From Chryseobacterium sp. 6424 (GTDB taxonomy: Bacteria > Bacteroidota > Bacteroidia > Flavobacteriales > Weeksellaceae), in the NCBI RefSeq assembly GCF_003692615.1, contig NZ_CP023540.1:248001-312000 (forward strand): a stretch of DNA of 64,000 bases, in the 5' to 3' direction. A program made the position numbers and the translations under genes. This document shows positions 1-8,132 of this stretch, one piece after another; position 1 is the first letter of the stretch; each line of letters opens with the position of its first letter. The notes below the pieces were generated by a model, which saw only the letters and a list, made by a program, of their open reading frames with translations, was not told the origin of the DNA and did not search any database.

Positions 1-1900
1 GCATATAAAAGATAAGGGGTGTTACCAAAAGGATGTGAATGGCCGAAGTAAATACGCCACCCACCATCGGCAATACGATTGGTTTCATCATATCACTTCC
101 AACGCCGTGACTCCACAGGATGGGAACGAGTCCGAAAAGGGTAACACACACGGTCATAATTTTAGGTCTTAATCTTTTCGCTGCTCCATTGATGACGTAC
201 TCCCGAAGTTCTTCATTGGTAATGGTCTCCCGTGAGTTGCCATTCTTCGTGGTAAGCTGAATCATGGCATCGTTCAGGTAAATGACCATCACGATTCCGG
301 TTTCTACCGCAAGTCCGAACAGGGCAATAAAGCCGACTGCTACTGCTACAGAGAGATTAACACCCCAAAGCGAAATCATGAATACGCCGCCGATTAAGGC
401 GAAAGGAATACTGATGAGATTAAAGAAAGCTTCGCGGTAAGAATTGAATGCAAAGTACATGGAAAGAAAGATCACGATTAATACGAGGGGCATAATCATT
501 TTTAAAGTCTGCTCTCCGCGAATCAGGTTTTCGTACTGACCGCTCCATTCCACGAAATAACCTTTTGGCATTTTGTTCACCATGTTATTGAGTTTTGCCT
601 GGGCTTCTTTTACGGTACTGCCTAAATCCCGGTCGCGTACGTTGAATAGAACAGTTCCACGCAACATTGCATTTTCAGAATTGATCATTGGTGGTCCTTC
701 TGTAAGACGAATGTCAGCCACTGCACTTAGCGGAATGGAACCAAATTCCATCGTCTGCATGGGCAATCTTCTCAGAGATTCCAAATTATTTCTGAAATCC
801 TGGCCGTATCTGGCATTTACCGAAAAGCGCTGTCGGCCTTCCACGGTGGTGGTGAGTTTCATTCCGCCGAGCGCACTTTCCACGACGGCATTTACATCAT
901 CCACACTTAGGCCGTATCTTCTTATTTCTTCGCGTTTCACTTCAATATCCACATATTTTCCGCCGGTAATGGGTTCTACGTACATGTCTTTTATTCCCTC
1001 AATACCGGTGAGTTCCTTTTTTATTTTTTCGGAAAGGACCGCGATACTGTCCAGGTTCTGTCCGTACACTTTTACGCCCACATCCGTTCTAATCCCTGTT
1101 GAAAGCATATTGATCCGGTTGGAAATCGGCATGGTCCAGCCATTGGTTACGCCGGGAATCTGCAGTTTAGCATTCAATTCATTAATAAGATCGTCTTTTG
1201 TAAGGCCGTCGCGCCATTCGCTCTGCGGTTTCAACAGAATAATGGTTTCTATCATGGAGATGGGTGAATTATCCGTCGCCGTGTTGGCTCTTCCAGCTTT
1301 TCCAAGGACATGATCCACTTCCGGAACTCCTTTAATGATTTTATCCTGCACCTGCAGTAATCTTTTGGCCTCAGAGTTCGAAATATCGGGAAGGGTTACC
1401 GGCATAAAGAGCAGGGATCCTTCATCCAAAGGCGGCATAAATTCACGCCCGAGGTTCATAATCATTGGAATACTGATGAGCAGGGCCAAAATATTAATGC
1501 CAAGCGTCGTTTTTTTCCATTTCATGCACCATCTGATAAGCGGTTCGTACACCCTTTCCAAGCCCCTGTTTATTGGGTTTTTATTATCGTCCTTAAATTT
1601 TCCTTTCATAAAAAAGGAGATCAGCACCGGTGCAAGGGTAAGCACCAGGATTGCATCAACAATCAGGATGAATGTTTTAGTGTACGCCAGCGGATGAAAA
1701 AGTTTACCTTCCTGACCGGTCAACATAAATACCGGGAGAAAAGAAACCACGATGATTACCGTAGAAAAAAATACGCCTCTGGATACCTGTAAGGATGATT
1801 TTTCGATAATCTTCAACCGAATGTCTTCGGGAATTTTAACGTAACTGTCTTTCTCCTTATCCTTTTTTCTGAATATATTTTTAAACCAGTTGGTCTTCAT
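1..1900 (-). CDS. cusA: CusA/CzcA-type heavy-metal RND efflux pump, C-terminal part (runs off window)
   Basis: Open on the minus strand from an ATG at 1900 to the left edge (about 633 residues, no stop in the window). It carries the C-terminal two thirds of a heavy-metal efflux RND permease: TM5 onward (VSRGVFFSTVIIVVSFLPVF), the FMLTGQEGKLFHPLA stretch typical of the CusA/CzcA family, the second periplasmic porter half and the TM8-TM12 block near the edge. It follows the N-terminal ORF (1903-3186) with a 2-nt gap and in another frame, so the two together equal one CusA of the usual ~1040 residues. It would export Cu(I)/Ag(I) or divalent metals from periplasm and cytoplasm with a membrane fusion protein and an outer membrane channel, presumably encoded left of the window. 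The family is clear; the metal is inferred from neighbours. Confidence 0.85.
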   Translation of the reverse strand, partial: MKTNWFKNIFRKKDKEKDSYVKIPEDIRLKIIEKSSLQVSRGVFFSTVIIVVSFLPVFMLTGQEGKLFHPLAYTKTFILIVDAILVLTLAPVLISFFMKGKFKDDNKNPINRGLERVYEPLIRWCMKWKKTTLGINILALLISIPMIMNLGREFMPPLDEGSLLFMPVTLPDISNSEAKRLLQVQDKIIKGVPEVDHVLGKAGRANTATDNSPISMIETIILLKPQSEWRDGLTKDDLINELNAKLQIPGVTNGWTMPISNRINMLSTGIRTDVGVKVYGQNLDSIAVLSEKIKKELTGIEGIKDMYVEPITGGKYVDIEVKREEIRRYGLSVDDVNAVVESALGGMKLTTTVEGRQRFSVNARYGQDFRNNLESLRRLPMQTMEFGSIPLSAVADIRLTEGPPMINSENAMLRGTVLFNVRDRDLGSTVKEAQAKLNNMVNKMPKGYFVEWSGQYENLIRGEQTLKMIMPLVLIVIFLSMYFAFNSYREAFFNLISIPFALIGGVFMISLWGVNLSVAVAVGFIALFGLAVETGIVMVIYLNDAMIQLTTKNGNSRETITNEELREYVINGAAKRLRPKIMTVCVTLFGLVPILWSHGVGSDMMKPIVLPMVGGVFTSAIHILLVTPLIFYM

Positions 1901-1902
1901 TG

Positions 1903-3186
1903 TTACGGGTTTTTATTTTGTTGATGGTTCTGCCAATCCGAAAGATTTTTATACGCATTTTCAGACATAATAATTCCGTTATCTACAATCACCCCGATTG
2001 CAAGTGCAATTCCGGTAAGTGACATGATGTTGGAGGATAGTCCAAACGCATTGAGCAGAATAAAGCTGATGGCAATGGTGACCGGAATCTGAATGATGAT
2101 GCTCAATGCACTTCGCCAGTGGAATAGGAACAGAATAACAATGATTGCCACCACGATAATTTCTTCAATCAGCTTGGTTTTAATATTGTCTATTGCCCCT
2201 TCAATCAGGGTACTGCGGTCGTACGATGTCTTGAAGGTGACGCCTTCAGGGAGTCCTTTTTCAACGTCCTTCATTTTCTCTTTCACATCGTTGATGACCT
2301 TATCCGCATTTTCGCCATACCGTGCCACTACGATACCGCCCACGACTTCGCCTTCACCGTCTGCATCAAAAATACCCAGACGCAAATCACCACCCATCTG
2401 TACAGAACCAATGTCTTTCACCCGCACAGGAATTCCGTTGTAATTTCCCAAAGCAATTTCCTCGATATCTGCTACGTTCTTGATATAACCCAGGCCGCGA
2501 ATGATATAGGCCATATCGGCCATCTCAAATTTACGTCCGCCCACATCATTATTGTTGGCTTTCACTTTGTTCATCACATCCATCAGGGAGACGTTATAGT
2601 ATTGCAGTTTTACTGGATCTACGATGAGCTGGTACTGTTTTTCAAAACCGCCAAAGGAGGCAACTTCGGCCACACCTGGAACGGTCTGCAGGGCAAATTT
2701 CACGTACCAGTCCTGAAGAGCGCGCTGGTCTCCTAGATCCATTTTGGGTGCATCCAAATGGTACCAGAAAACGTGACCAACACCGGTGCCATCCGGTCCG
2801 AGCGTAGGGGTAACATCCTGCGGGAGTAGGCGTTGGGCATAGTTGAGGCGTTCCATTACCCGGGTTCTGGCCCAATAAATGTCCACATTATCTTCGAAAA
2901 TCACATACACGAAGCTCATCCCAAACATGGAAGAGGCGCGGATGTTCTTAATTTTCGGAATTCCCTGAAGGTTGCTGACCAGCGGGAAAGTCACCTGATC
3001 TTCAATAATCTGGGGACTTCTGCCCATCCACTCCGTAAAAACGATGACCTGGTTCTCGCTCAGATCCGGAATGGCATCGATGGGATTGTCCCTTACCGCA
3101 AAAATACCCCAGATAAAAAGGCCGATTGCAATCAGCAAAACGAAATACCTGTTGCGGAGGGACAGTTTGATTAAATTTTGAATCAT
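1903..3186 (-). CDS. cusA: CusA/CzcA-type heavy-metal RND efflux pump, N-terminal part (frameshifted)
   Basis: 427 residues covering TM1 (about 14-32), the first porter half and TM2-TM4. The TM4 Asp402 in GVIVDNGIIMSENAY matches the proton-relay Asp of CusA. The ORF ends in the cytoplasmic loop between TM4 and TM5 and the protein resumes from an ATG at 1900. Adding one A to the five-A run (minus strand, 1910-1914) would read through KKPVTMKTNW into the second frame and restore a full-length pump. A homopolymer error or recent frameshift is therefore the simplest reading; translation as two coupled halves is the alternative. The gene follows the DUF3347 lipoprotein by 14 nt, suggesting one operon. 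Confidence 0.85.
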   Translation of the reverse strand: MIQNLIKLSLRNRYFVLLIAIGLFIWGIFAVRDNPIDAIPDLSENQVIVFTEWMGRSPQIIEDQVTFPLVSNLQGIPKIKNIRASSMFGMSFVYVIFEDNVDIYWARTRVMERLNYAQRLLPQDVTPTLGPDGTGVGHVFWYHLDAPKMDLGDQRALQDWYVKFALQTVPGVAEVASFGGFEKQYQLIVDPVKLQYYNVSLMDVMNKVKANNNDVGGRKFEMADMAYIIRGLGYIKNVADIEEIALGNYNGIPVRVKDIGSVQMGGDLRLGIFDADGEGEVVGGIVVARYGENADKVINDVKEKMKDVEKGLPEGVTFKTSYDRSTLIEGAIDNIKTKLIEEIIVVAIIVILFLFHWRSALSIIIQIPVTIAISFILLNAFGLSSNIMSLTGIALAIGVIVDNGIIMSENAYKNLSDWQNHQQNKNP

Positions 3187-3200
3187 GGTTCTGTACAGTT

Positions 3201-3824
3201 TTACTTAATTTCTTCCTGAACCTCGCCACATGAAGCCATTTTTTTGCCGTAATAAGGGTTCTTGATCTCGCGTGAATCGCTGAGCCAGAAGGCTCCTTTT
3301 TTGTCATTATACATCGGGCAGAATACTTTATACACCGGTTTTGGAGTTCCGAAATCTTTCAAAAGGTCGTAAAAATCTGCACTCATTATGTCCAGGTGTT
3401 CGCGCTGATGATCAATGTTTCCGGCATTATCTGCAATGTGCTCGGCGTGTTCCCGGATGCTGGCTTCCAGTTCTGCAAATTCTTTCTTCTGTTCATCGGA
3501 AAACCCATTTTTGTCTATTTTAGGAAAAGAGGCCAGGATCCCTTTCGCTGCACTAACCGCTTCTTTATCATCATCACCGGACAAAGCGAATGTAAGGTGG
3601 GTGTAATGGGAATAAAGCTCCGTAAGATCAGCGGAAGACTTTTTGGCTTCAGTAACGGTTATCTCTTTATCCGTTGCCATATTGCCCATCGCTGCACTAT
3701 CGGACATTGTGCTCATATCGTGCTTCATGGAAGTTTCAGTGGTGCTTTTCTGTTCTTTGTTTTCTTTGCAGGAAGTAAGTGCAAATGTTCCGACTGCCAA
3801 AAGGCTGAATAGTACTGTTTTCAT
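3201..3824 (-). CDS. DUF3347 domain lipoprotein, copper-efflux associated
   Basis: 207 residues. An N-terminal lipoprotein signal ends at Cys19 (FALTSC). A Met/Ser/His-rich linker follows (HDMSTMSD), then a DUF3347 domain from about residue 68 to the end, with helical YSHYTHLTFALSGDD and the C-terminal CPMYNDKKGAFWLSD segment. Cys169 and Cys199 frame the C-terminal region, which resembles the metal-binding end of CusB-like proteins. DUF3347 proteins usually sit beside CusABC or copper P-type ATPases, as here 14 nt upstream of cusA. A periplasmic metal-capture or chaperone role is inferred from context and composition. Confidence 0.85.
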   Translation of the reverse strand: MKTVLFSLLAVGTFALTSCKENKEQKSTTETSMKHDMSTMSDSAAMGNMATDKEITVTEAKKSSADLTELYSHYTHLTFALSGDDDKEAVSAAKGILASFPKIDKNGFSDEQKKEFAELEASIREHAEHIADNAGNIDHQREHLDIMSADFYDLLKDFGTPKPVYKVFCPMYNDKKGAFWLSDSREIKNPYYGKKMASCGEVQEEIK

Positions 3825-3847
3825 TATTTTATAAGTTTAAAGTTTAT

Positions 3848-4234
3848 TTATTTTTTATTGAAAAAGGCTTCGTAGTTTGCTTTGTTTTCGAAGTACACGA
3901 CATTGTCGTTTTTATCGGATATCGCTATAATTGCGGTTGCTTTATCGATAAGTTGGTGAGAAATCGGATCGTATGCCATCCGCGCATTTTCTTCCTGCGG
4001 GATTCTCAGTTTGCAGTTTTCGCAGCAGCCGTAATACGTTTTACCGTCGTGCTGTACTTCGAGTTGTTTTTTACCCATATAGGCGTTGTTTACCATACAT
4101 ACCTGATCGTGCGGAACAATATCGCCCGTGGTGAACTTTGCGACCGCGATTTGTGTATTTTCGGCTTTTGAATTGTTGCAGGAAACGAGAAATACCGATG
4201 CAAAAGCCAGTATTCCCAAAAGAATATTCTTCAT
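3848..4234 (-). CDS. small Cys-containing lipoprotein, TRASH/YHS-like metal-binding protein
   Basis: 128 residues with a lipoprotein signal ending at Cys19 (SVFLVSC). The mature part has Cys46 in QVCMVNN followed by Cys70, Cys71 and Cys74 in YYGCCENCKLRI. This Cys-x23-Cys-Cys-x2-Cys arrangement resembles TRASH/YHS metal-binding folds, consistent with a place in a copper operon 24 nt upstream of the DUF3347 gene. No catalytic motif is visible. A periplasmic metal sensor or chaperone is plausible but unproven. Confidence 0.75.
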   Translation of the reverse strand: MKNILLGILAFASVFLVSCNNSKAENTQIAVAKFTTGDIVPHDQVCMVNNAYMGKKQLEVQHDGKTYYGCCENCKLRIPQEENARMAYDPISHQLIDKATAIIAISDKNDNVVYFENKANYEAFFNKK

Positions 4235-4404
4235 TAAATTTTAGATTACAGGTTAATTTAAGCTTCCGTGTTTAGAAACTGCTTACGAACATCCAGATCT
4301 TCAAAAGTGTCCTTAATCAAAAGGAATCTATTTTGAAAGATTTACTCTTAAAAGAGTAGTAGAAGTTCAAATTCATTTACAGCGCCGCGAAAATAACAGA
4401 GATA

Positions 4405-4422
4405 AAGTGTTAAAAAACACTT
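4405..4422. repeat. 7-bp inverted repeat upstream of the metal lipoprotein gene
   Basis: AAGTGTT - 4 nt - AACACTT, perfect, between the Cys-rich gene (ends 4460) and the lipoprotein gene (starts 4234). It lacks a T-run on the minus strand, so it is either a weak terminator for the upstream gene or an operator for the metal operon. Confidence 0.4.
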
Positions 4423-4459
4423 CACGACCGGGTATAATTCGGGCTGTAAAAGAAAGTGA

Positions 4460-4876
4460 TTAACCTATTTTGGGCGGTTCCCAAATGGTATGGAATCCAC
4501 CAGAGTAATGGGGATTCTGATAATAGAAACTGGAGTTGTTGCTGTAGTAAGCGGAGGCTTCATTTTTGGCATCCTCTAGGAAATTACTGTAGGCTAAAAG
4601 GGTGTATTGAGCAGAGCTGCAAAGGTTACCGCTGCAATTTCCTGAGCATCCATCGGTTTGACAATTGTGTGATTTCGGGTGGCAGCATTCTTCTTTGCAA
4701 TCGTCGCTGTCGCACGACGGCTGTATCTGTGCGAATGACTGTTTTATGAAAGTTTGCGAACTGGTCGCGGTTTTAATAACCTGCTTCTCCTTTTTACTGC
4801 AAGCCTGAGAAATCCCTGGCGCCAGAAATAACGCGAGTGTAAGGGAAAGGAACAGTATTTTAAAATTTCCGACCAT
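4460..4876 (-). CDS. small Cys-rich exported protein of the metal cluster
   Basis: 138 residues from the ATG at 4876. The upstream in-frame TTG at 4894 lies inside a -7 promoter box, so it is not the start. A signal peptide (KILFLSLTLALFLAPG) is likely cleaved after SQA, leaving a Cys at the mature N terminus. A central cluster of eight Cys in about 33 residues (CDSDDCKEECC, NCQTDGC, NCSGNLC) looks metallothionein-like, followed by a Tyr/Ser/Asn-rich tail. I do not recognise the family. The same strand and closeness to cusA suggest periplasmic or surface metal binding. Confidence 0.65.
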   Translation of the reverse strand: MVGNFKILFLSLTLALFLAPGISQACSKKEKQVIKTATSSQTFIKQSFAQIQPSCDSDDCKEECCHPKSHNCQTDGCSGNCSGNLCSSAQYTLLAYSNFLEDAKNEASAYYSNNSSFYYQNPHYSGGFHTIWEPPKIG

Positions 4877-4891
4877 TGTAAGTAAACAGCA

Positions 4892-4899
4892 CAAAGATA
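4892..4899 (-). promoter_or_regulatory. -7 promoter box TATCTTTG for the Cys-rich gene
   Basis: Exact match to the Bacteroidota -7 consensus TAnnTTTG, 15 nt before the ATG at 4876, giving a very short leader. Confidence 0.6.
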
Positions 4900-5102
4900 G
4901 GGAATTATTTTAGAAGCAATATCTGCGAAACCGAAACACAAAAAGCTGGTTTTATTACTAAAGTTTAATTGAAAACTGGCGTTGATTTTTGCGCTTAAGC
5001 CCGCCTCACGCAAAACCCTTATTCAACTAAACCTCCGACTGCTTTACCATTCACAAATATGAGTTAATGTTGTAAAATTAATTAAATAAAGTATGAAAAC
5101 GA

Positions 5103-5135
5103 CGCAAAAAAAAGAGACCTTTCTACAAGTCTCTT
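5103..5135 (-). terminator. Rho-independent terminator, minus strand
   Basis: AAGAGAC / GTCTCTT stem with a 10-nt loop, followed on the minus strand by an eight-T run. Confidence 0.6.
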
Positions 5136-5397
5136 CAATTCTTTTTTTTAAAAACTTTTTGCGGTAAAACCATAATGCTCCAAAACCTTCCATTCGAAAG
5201 CATTTTATCTCAACGCTTTATGTCCGATCTTCAAGGCTTACGAAACTTTGGTTATTAGGCGATCGTTTATGTTTTAATTTTTCAATTAATATTTGTCTAT
5301 CATCATGTTCTCTTCAGATCTCGGTCACCAATTTCCTTGATTTTGTTCAGAGAGATTCTTCACGATCTGAACCTTGTTTTAAAATGATTTGGTAAAT

Positions 5398-5429
5398 AAA
5401 AAGAGGCTGATTATTAGTCATGCCTCTTT
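5398..5429 (-). terminator. terminator after the susC-susD-SGBP operon
   Basis: AAAGAGGC / GCCTCTTT, 8-bp stem with a 14-nt loop, followed by T-rich sequence on the minus strand, 15 nt after the SusE-like gene stop. It ends the minus arm of the PUL. Confidence 0.75.
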
Positions 5430-5443
5430 AGTTGATTACCAGA

Positions 5444-6502
5444 TTAATAGTAATATCCAATATCATCCAAATAGATATCGTTTGGTTCTCCCTGAGCGTG
5501 ATTAAGTGTTAAATTCATCGTTTCAGGAGCAGAAGTAAGTCCAAATTCGGACCACGGAATTTCAATGTACTGATATTCGGTTGCTGAACTAATCGTTGGA
5601 GTGGCAGCCCAGCTATAGTTTAATATGAGTTTGATCCCGTTACTGATTGGAGCTGCGGATTTTATGTAAAATCTAATCCCTTTAGACGTAGAAGGTATAT
5701 CAGGGCTGTTATCAATCTGGAAAGCAGACCATGCCTTCGCGTTCCAATGAATTGCTTTTTCTCCCTGTTTGATGTTTGCCGGGTTTTCGCTGTATGCAAT
5801 ATTATAAGTGTCTCCAGCCCATGTTGAGTTCGAAATACTGCCATAAAACATATCGTCGTAAATTGAAGTTCCAACCTGAGATGTATAGGCAGAAGTTCCG
5901 GATAGTGTTGTTACAGAAACTTTTTTACCCTGTGATCCGTTGGGTAAAGTAGCAATAATCTGCGTTAGGGTATGCGATACGATGGTTGCACTGGCGTCCC
6001 CAACTTTCACCGTTGGATTGACAAAATAATTACCTTTAATCGTGATGCTGCTGCCATCAGCTGCATTAACAGATTGAAAACCGGTCACGATTGGTGCGGG
6101 AGGAGCGATGATAAAATCATATTCTGCCGTTCCGGTTGCGGTCACAAGTTTTAATTTATTGCTTCCGTTTACGTATGGAGTGTTTTCGTTGATGGTAACG
6201 AAGATCGTATTGTCGGTTACAAAATTGGGATTAAAGTATGATTCGTAATCATTAAAATAAATATGCTGGAGTCCTGTAAACCCACTTCCTCTGATAACAT
6301 AGGTATTGTTTGCATATCCAATATTGGTGTTCACAAGAGGATTAAGAGGTTGCCCGTTTTCATCAACAGATGCGGATACCATATCGATTTTTAATGTTTT
6401 AGAAGCACCTGCAGTTTCCTCATTATCCCTGCAGGAATACACTGTGGTAAACACCGCTATTAAAAGAACGGTTTTTATGAGATTTAAAATTGCTGTTTTC
6501 AT
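5444..6502 (-). CDS. SusE-like surface glycan-binding lipoprotein with IPT/TIG domains
   Basis: 352 residues. Lipoprotein signal ends at Cys24 (TVYSC). Two IPT/TIG-like Ig domains are seen at about 45-130 (YVIRGSGFTGLQHIYFND) and 135-215 (ITIKGNYFVNPTVKVGD). A C-terminal beta-rich domain (about 216-352) ends in NDIYLDDIGYYY and resembles a CBM-type jelly roll. It follows susD by 15 nt, the usual place of SusE/SusF-type surface glycan-binding proteins, so it probably binds mannan at the cell surface and feeds the SusCD pair. Ligand specificity is inferred from the locus. Confidence 0.85.
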   Translation of the reverse strand: MKTAILNLIKTVLLIAVFTTVYSCRDNEETAGASKTLKIDMVSASVDENGQPLNPLVNTNIGYANNTYVIRGSGFTGLQHIYFNDYESYFNPNFVTDNTIFVTINENTPYVNGSNKLKLVTATGTAEYDFIIAPPAPIVTGFQSVNAADGSSITIKGNYFVNPTVKVGDASATIVSHTLTQIIATLPNGSQGKKVSVTTLSGTSAYTSQVGTSIYDDMFYGSISNSTWAGDTYNIAYSENPANIKQGEKAIHWNAKAWSAFQIDNSPDIPSTSKGIRFYIKSAAPISNGIKLILNYSWAATPTISSATEYQYIEIPWSEFGLTSAPETMNLTLNHAQGEPNDIYLDDIGYYY

Positions 6503-6517
6503 TTTTTGATGGTAAGT

Positions 6518-8122
6518 TTAATTAAACTGATAAGGAACCGGTGCTTCCAAAAGTTTTGGATTTTTCGCAACATCATTGGCTGGATACGGAAGGGTGAAAT
6601 CGTTTTCCGAAGGAGTGTAATATTCCGCTCCCCACATGTTTCCACGGTTTTGCGCGCTGATGATGGAAATTGCCTGCGTACGCGGAAGTCTTCCTAGGTC
6701 GAACCAATAATCTCCTTCGAAGGCCAGTTCTTTTCTGCGCTCCGCAAAAAGTTCATTGAAAGTCACGGTGGTTAAAGGCGAAAGCCCTGCTCTGTTTCTT
6801 ACTGCATTGAGGGATGTAAGCGCTGCAGGATCGCTTGTGGAAGCTCCTCCTGCCATAACAGCTTCAGCATGGATCAGTAACAGCTCCGCGTACCTCATGA
6901 TGTAAGTATTGTTATTCATCATTCCCCAGCCGTCAACAGGTCCTGTTTCGTTTCCGTTAACAATGCCGATGCAGTATTTTTTAATCGCTGCGCCTGAACC
7001 TTGGCCGCCAATTTGATCTGCAGACGGAACTGTAAGGCCCATCTGAAAAGTGCTGCCATTTTTAACTTTCATGTCGGGGTAAGTATTTCCAGGGAACATG
7101 ATCGTTGCATTTCTTCGCACGTCATTTGTCCCGTAAAGTTGTAGGATGTCTTGCGACGGTCCGAAAACGCCACCGTAGGATGCGTTGGAGGTTGAAATGG
7201 TTCCGTTGCTGATCCCAAACTGAGTGTTGGTGTTATTGGCAGAACCGTATTGAGCATCGCTTTTCCATTGCAGTGCAAAAATAGATTCCTCGTTGTTGTT
7301 GTTTGGATATTTAAACAAATCCCCAAATATTTTTCCGGAAACCGAATAAACGGAAGTCCCACCTAAAAGCTTAAACTCTCCACTGTTAATAACTTCTTCC
7401 GCAAGCTGTCTGGCTTTCACGTAATCTTTATTATACAGATAAACTTTGGCGAGCATTGCTTTTGCAGAACCTTTGGATACCTTTGCATTTGCAGCATACG
7501 CAGAAGTTCTTATTTTGCTGTCCAGTAATTCGACTGCCTTGATGTAATCTCTCCTGATTAACTCGTATACATCCGTTACCGGATTGGTGTTGATTTGTGA
7601 GTCGGCTACGTGTTTCAAATTGTCTTCGATGATAGGTACATTGCCCCAGATTCTGACAAGGTAAAAATAGGCGGTCGCTCTCATAAAATGAGCTTCTCCT
7701 AAAGCATTGTTTATAACGGTTTGGCTCACGGACGGATCTACACGGGTCTGCAAATTGTTAATGAGATAATTAGCCTGTGCGACATTTGCCCAAAGAGATT
7801 GCCAACCTGCATACATTTCGGGATCTGCAGGAGTGATGGAGAATGTACGCATGGCATTCACGTCCGAAGAATTCGTGTACATATTTCCTGATCCTACCTC
7901 AGTAAGTGCGTAAAAAAACTTATTATTGAACTGAAACCATGTCTTGTAATAAAGGGCATCTGTAGATGATCTTACCTGGTCGTTGGTTTTATAGTAGCTT
8001 TCAGCGCTGATGGAATCCTCGGAAGGGCGGTTCGTAAATTCGTCCCTACATGAATTAAATGTTCCCGCCAATAAAATGCCTAATGAATATTTGATGATAT
8101 TATTTCTGAATATTGTTTTCAT
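6518..8122 (-). CDS. SusD/RagB family outer membrane lipoprotein (mannan PUL)
   Basis: 534 residues with a lipoprotein signal ending at Cys25 (LAGTFNSC) and the SusD/RagB family architecture: N-terminal TPR-like helices (AESYYKTNDQVRSSTDALYY), GEAHFMRATAYFYLVRIWG, and the C-terminal FNELFAERRKELAFEGDYWFD signature. It lies 10 nt downstream of susC. The protein is the hinged lid of the SusCD transporter and should bind manno-oligosaccharides at the surface before TonB-driven import. Confidence 0.95.
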   Translation of the reverse strand: MKTIFRNNIIKYSLGILLAGTFNSCRDEFTNRPSEDSISAESYYKTNDQVRSSTDALYYKTWFQFNNKFFYALTEVGSGNMYTNSSDVNAMRTFSITPADPEMYAGWQSLWANVAQANYLINNLQTRVDPSVSQTVINNALGEAHFMRATAYFYLVRIWGNVPIIEDNLKHVADSQINTNPVTDVYELIRRDYIKAVELLDSKIRTSAYAANAKVSKGSAKAMLAKVYLYNKDYVKARQLAEEVINSGEFKLLGGTSVYSVSGKIFGDLFKYPNNNNEESIFALQWKSDAQYGSANNTNTQFGISNGTISTSNASYGGVFGPSQDILQLYGTNDVRRNATIMFPGNTYPDMKVKNGSTFQMGLTVPSADQIGGQGSGAAIKKYCIGIVNGNETGPVDGWGMMNNNTYIMRYAELLLIHAEAVMAGGASTSDPAALTSLNAVRNRAGLSPLTTVTFNELFAERRKELAFEGDYWFDLGRLPRTQAISIISAQNRGNMWGAEYYTPSENDFTLPYPANDVAKNPKLLEAPVPYQFN

Positions 8123-8132
8123 TTCAAATAAG

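Larger units (their letters stand above)
4901..5443. other. intergenic region with two minus-strand terminators
   Basis: About 540 nt without a convincing gene between the metal cluster and the PUL. It holds two terminator-like hairpins (5103-5135 and 5398-5429). The stretch between them has short Lys/Arg-rich frames with stops that might be decayed coding DNA, but I recognise no family. Confidence 0.5.

Noticed and set aside
573..1697. Plus-strand ORFs of 246 and 120 residues
   Set aside because: Antisense shadows of the RND pump; composition (Ser/Arg/Phe-rich) is typical of out-of-frame translation.
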